Assembly (NCBI GenBank): GCA_004154925.1
Contig: QJNS01000062.1
Span: 124,001-188,000 of the forward strand
DNA from: Monosporascus cannonballus
Taxonomy: Eukaryota > Ascomycota > Sordariomycetes > Xylariales
Length of the DNA: 64,000 nt
Reading direction: 5' to 3'
The position numbers were made by a program, and so were the translations under genes. Shown piece by piece: positions 60,108-64,000 of this stretch. The notes beneath the pieces are model-generated. The model was not told the DNA's origin and searched no databases. It saw only the letters and a program-made list of their open reading frames with translations. The first letter of the stretch is position 1. Each line of letters opens with the position of its first letter.

Positions 60108-60830
60108 TTTAATTCTATTATAAATGTAAATTAGGACGCGATTATCTCCCGTAATTCCTTTATTACTAATAAAAATTCTTCAACAAATGCTGGGCACCAA
60201 TAAGATTTTTAGCGGGTTCCTAGATATTCTCGAAATCCGGGTATTTTTTTCTATTTGATTAGGTATTAGATAAATCCGTTTTATTTCCGTATGTCGAAAA
60301 CTTTTTTTACTTTATATATTTATTCGTTTTTTATTTCTATACCGTTTTGCGCCATATACATCTTAATTATATTTGCTATTAATTCGCATAAGAAAACGTA
60401 AAGAAATTAAATAAATTTTAACTTTTGGTGAAAGTTTGAATTCATAATTATTTTCTGACATTTTTTGGCGATTTTGTATGGACGGATATACTTGAAATCG
60501 AGTTTTTTATTAAGTCGTTTTATCTAGATATTTTTGGTGGTAAGGAAAACTATTTCCCTCTTTTTAAAGGTTAATTCCTTTAACCTTTTGTAGTTGTAAT
60601 ATTTGCTTATTTAGTTGCGTACAAATTCCAGTTCTATTTTTATTTCTTAGTACAATTATCATAATTATTTCAAGGTAAAAATTGCTTTAACACTAATTAG
60701 GCCTTCGTTACGTATTTCTTTGTAAGCGTGTGAAATAAAACCAAAATTGGCGTTCGCAAATATTATCTTAATATTTTCGTAATAATTAGTATTATAAGTA
60801 AATTATGCGATAAATAATTTTTCAACCTAA

Positions 60831-61248
60831 TTATTATTACAGGAACAGGGGTTCCTATTCTAAGGAGACCAACATTTAAGGCCTAGCATGGACCTGTTAC
60901 GGCTAAACCCCGGACAGGGAGGCTTGGCTCTTAAAGTGATCTGGTTGATCTGAGTGATCTAGAGACCAGATCATATAAATTATATAGATTTATGACATAC
61001 TTATTTTAAGGAATTAAAATATATAATAAATCGGTTTTTTATATAAATAGTACATATTTATTTTCGCTCCATAGCTATTAATTTAAGTTTTTAATTTAAA
61101 AGTAACTGTATCGGTTTTTAATTAAAAGAAAAGTTTTTTTTTAAATCTTTTTAATAAATAAATTACCAAATTATTTTTCGTTTTATTGTTATTTGCAAAT
61201 TAAGACTTTTTTCAGATATTACTTATACTTCTAGGTAGATATATAATA
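60831..61248 (+). repeat. B2 5' LTR (about 418 bp)
   Basis: Starts near TTACAGGAACAGGGGTTCC and ends ATATAATA. The outer 150 bp are GC-rich (TTACGGCTAAACCCCGGACA near 60898); the inner part is AT-rich. A primer-binding site would follow at 61249 (GGTTCATTATATATTG), too mutated to name the tRNA. Confidence 0.8.
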
Positions 61249-61559
61249 GGTTCATTATATATTGATAATTTTTTAATTAATAGTCGACGAATAATGTATT
61301 GTCTAGTTAAAGTATGAATTTTCCTAAATTTAATGCAGACGATAATGTAGGACGACGTTTAGAAAATAAATAATACATCCGATCTCTGTTATTGGCCAGT
61401 AAAGCGTTATTAATAAGATTTAACGATTTACCCCTTATTGAAAAAGTTCTTTAACTGATTAATAATATAGTACTCCTTATTACCCGATTTTAAGGAGGAC
61501 TTTTTTTCTTATAGCACTAGTAGTAATTTACCCTAATTTCTAAGGATATTATTGAAATT

Positions 61560-62570
61560 TAGGAAAAGGAGTTAAAATTGAAAAAGGTTAAAAAAATTGA
61601 AAAAAAGGGATGGAATAAGATTCTAGAAAAAGAAAAAAAGCCGACTATTAACGAAAAACTATATATTTTAATAACGGAAGTTAAAGCCCTGAAAAAAAGA
61701 ACGCGGAATTCGCTTAATAATAAAAAGTTTCGACCTTATTATTGTTCGGTACGAACCAGATACGAAAAGGAATTATTTTATCTTCTAATTATTATAGAAT
61801 GCCGAACATTAAGGGCTATAAGTTAATTCTCCTTAAGCCTTACGATAGATTAAAGGACCCGGAAGAATTCTTGGTCCAGGCCAGATTTCACCTTAAGTTT
61901 TATGAAAATTCTTTAACTAAAAACTATTAAAAGGTAATGGCCATTTTTCAGTTACTTACCGAAAAAGCTTTTTTATAGTTTGAACTTATTATGAAAGATT
62001 ACTTGCAAAATTATCCCGAAAGACTTTCGGATATAATTAATTACATTTTTATAAAATATAAATATTTCGAAGCAAAAATACGAACTTTACTCGGAAATCA
62101 AGATAAGGAATAATATGTAGTTAAGCAACTTTATTTTTTTGTTAAATCAAATTAATATCGGAATACATAATTAAATTTCATCGTTTGGCAGTTATTTCGA
62201 ATTTGTCGAAAAGCGCGTTATTTATTTTTATTACGACGGCTTAAAACTTTAGGTTAAGGACGAACTATATATGGAACTTAAAATAAGAATTTTTGCAAAA
62301 TACATAAATAAGGTTATTATTGCCGATTAACGCATTTTTAATTAATATTTCGAAAAAAAAAAGGAACTGGCAAACGAGGTAACGATAAGAATTCCAGTAA
62401 TCGAACCAAGAAGGATAAGAGTAAGCCTTAGAACGAAATAAGTTTCGTTTCGAAAAAAACTTAAGAAAAATAAGTCCAAAGTAAAGTATTTTAATTATGG
62501 CAAAAAAGTATATTATAAAAGCAAATGTCGTTTTTCCGTTAAGAGGAATTTCAAAAAGGGAAAAATTCTT
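61560..62570 (+). pseudogene. B2 gag relic with nucleocapsid zinc knuckle
   Basis: Reads VKALKKRTRNSL near 61680, then in another frame GYKLILLKPYDRLKDPEEFL and VQARFHLKFYENSL (61815-61910), IFQLLTEKAF and FELIMKDYLQNYPERLS (about 61945-62030), FEAKIRTLLGNQDKE (62065-62110). This follows the retrotransposon gag pattern: P-x-x-F-D-G, F-L-x-Q-A-R-x-Y-L, L-x-G-x-A-x-x-W-F-E-x-x-x-x-D-Y-L, F-x-x-x-L-x-x-x-F-G-D-x-D. The zinc knuckle at 62484-62527 reads KYFNYGKKVYYKSKC, with two Cys and the His now Tyr. The open frames at 61578-61826 and 61742-61930 are pieces of this gene. Gag forms the particle core. Confidence 0.8.
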
Positions 62571-62618
62571 TAATCCTAGAAAAAAGTTAAAATAACTAAA
62601 TCAGAAACCGACAGTAAG

Positions 62619-62620
<2 letters not shown>

Positions 62621-62657
<37 letters not shown>
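62621..62657 (+). repeat. Uninterrupted run of 37 A
   Basis: 37 adenines in a row just after the zinc knuckle, followed by GAAAAAG. In frame it would code for poly-Lys. It may be slippage-expanded from an AAG/AAA Lys tract or an assembly error. Confidence 0.9.
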
Positions 62658-62659
<2 letters not shown>

Positions 62660-63539
62660 AAAAGATTGGCGTAATTTTTTTCCAGCCAGAATTTATTATT
62701 GCCATTATTACTTGGATTTAGAGCGACATCCCAAAGTACGAGAATTATTTAATTTGTTAAAATTTTAAAGTTAAAAGTTACAAATATTTTTTTAAGATAA
62801 ACGCCCTTTAGGATAGCCATAAAGTTATGATGTTAATACCACATTAATTCTCAGAAATATAAGATATATATAAAGGACGGTTAGTTTCGACCAAATATTA
62901 GTAACTATAAATAATTATTCTCGAAGTTTTATAAGTTCCCAGAAAGTATTATTTACTGGAAAATACTATTAGTAAATCCTTACGACTTATTATATTTTAT
63001 TGCTTATTACATCGACGATTGCATCGTCTATTTCAAAGTCAAAAAAGATAATAACTTTTGGCATAGATGGAACGAAAAAGCACTTACCGAACTAGATAAC
63101 GAATGCCGATGTACGGAAATTTTACGATGGCTAGAATACCTTAAGTCTTGTTATTTATACCCCAAGTCAGAACGGAATCAAAAGGCCATATTGTAAGGAT
63201 GCTTATATTACATTCCGATATTTTGCGTTTAACATAAGTTCCTAAATATAGGAGCACTTTTTTCGGAAACTTATATTTCAAATTTTATAATTCGAAAAAT
63301 ATAAAATATAAGGGTAAGCTAAGGAAAAAAAATTTAACTTTAAAACCTTAGTGCAAATACGGCAAAAGGATATAATTCCGGTACAGGAACGATTAATATA
63401 TTAAATATGCTGTTAGGAATATTCGCGAATAAAGGTTTGTTTAAACCCGACAGTATTAAAAGTTAAAAAATTGGAAAGGTTTTCGAAATTAAGGCATTAA
63501 GGAACTTTAATATATAAGACCTTATGCGAAGTAACTAAA

Positions 63540-63960
63540 GGTATGTGTAGTTAAATTAAGATCTTTTTTCGGTACAAAAATAAGATATTTAAAGTTATGA
63601 TTAATTTAGGAATCGAAAGTAACTTTATTTCTTCCGTAATAGCAGAAAAATATTAAATTTTTTAGATATACAAATTGAAATTTTACAAATTACGCATAAT
63701 AAACGGAAGCTTATTTACGTACGAAAATGGACGAATTTTCCGAAAAACTGAAAAATTCTCCGTATGGATTTAAGGATATAAAGAACGAATTTCGCTGGAT
63801 ATCGCCGATATTTCGAGATACAATATTATTTGGGGAATGCCGTAGCTTAGTTCCAGCAATCTATATATTAATTGGAAACGTTAAACATTTTTCTGAGAAA
63901 ATAAAAAAAAGCCGTTCGAAAAAACGAGTAAAAAATCTGCTATATTATTAAGGAAATTCG
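63540..63960 (+). pseudogene. B2 aspartic protease relic
   Basis: The frame MINLGIESNFISSVIAEKY at 63597-63653 matches the retroviral-type protease pattern A-x-I-D-S-G-A-x-x-N-F-I-S: the catalytic D-S/T-G reads N-L-G here, so the Asp is lost by a G-to-A change. IIWGMP near 63822-63840 corresponds to the I-L-G-M-P-W-L motif found after the protease flap. The open frame at 63727-63951 overlaps this in another frame and is a shadow. The protease cuts the Gag-Pol polyprotein; this copy is inactive. Confidence 0.7.
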
Positions 63961-64000
63961 GATTTTAAACCATGCCTTTACGGTATTATCCGAGTACTAG

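Larger units (their letters stand above)
59096..60830 (+). mobile_element. A-family retrotransposon copy A3, truncated by B2
   Basis: An LTR is followed by the internal region adjoining the 3' end of pol. 60440-60830 aligns with 26310-26700 of A1, including the minus-strand post-integrase motif KKLDFKYIRPY near 60510-60475. Homology to A1 stops at about 60830, where a B-family LTR begins. The remaining A3 pol, gag and 5' LTR would lie beyond the window if B2 is a simple insertion. Confidence 0.85.
60831..64000 (+). mobile_element. Ty3/gypsy retrotransposon B2, 5' part (runs off window)
   Basis: A 5' LTR at about 60831-61248 is followed by plus-strand gag, a zinc knuckle, a poly(A) run and an aspartic protease relic. 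Reverse transcriptase would lie beyond 64000. It is inserted into A3. Same LTR family as B1, opposite orientation. Confidence 0.85.

Overview
This window looks like a transposon-packed AT-isochore of a filamentous ascomycete (Pezizomycotina). About 85% of it is extremely AT-rich DNA in which CpG survives, CpA/TpG is scarce, and old reading frames are interrupted mostly by TAA, TAG and TGA where Gln, Trp or Arg codons would be expected. This is the mark of repeat-induced point mutation (RIP). I find no intact protein gene, no tRNA or rRNA and no CRISPR. The genus cannot be fixed from the sequence.

Layout, left to right. 1-5678 is a copy (C1) of an unclassified repeat of about 10 kb; a second copy (C2) lies inverted at about 12060-22085. 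Between them are a complete RIP-mutated pogo/Fot element (5679-7519), a hAT-type element arm (D1, 7522-10756), an LTR fragment (F) and a less damaged pogo transposase tail (11395-11795). 22641-33475 is a PIF/Harbinger-type DNA element (G) with inverted ends and TTA duplications. It holds a Ty3/gypsy element (A1, 25070-32374), whose gag is in turn split by a solo LTR of its own family (30949-31341).

33476-35930 is a GC-balanced island with the open C-terminal part of a fungal transcription-factor-like gene (34167-34874, minus). 35933-38176 is a second pogo element split by a 281-bp MITE. 38935-46265 is a second Ty3/gypsy family (B1), also carrying that MITE. 46266-49339 is another GC-balanced island; a 425-bp hAT MITE sits in it with a perfect 8-bp duplication. 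49340-59095 is the inverted hAT copy (D2), interrupted by a 207-bp solo LTR, a Ty3/gypsy element with 190-bp LTRs (E, 50477-55988) and a third MITE. 59096-60830 is a truncated A-family copy (A3), cut by a B-family element (B2) that starts near 60831 and runs off the right edge through gag and protease.

The most unusual points are: (i) repeat family C, which carries long RIP-broken reading frames on both strands that I cannot assign; (ii) A-family LTRs whose conserved ends enclose a different minisatellite in each copy; (iii) an antisense zinc-finger/coiled-coil reading frame beside the A3 LTR; (iv) a pogo element sitting exactly at a C/D junction, suggesting recombination between pogo copies; and (v) reciprocal RIP gradients across the two 190-bp LTRs of E. 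All boundaries were read by eye; those described as approximate may be off by tens of bases.
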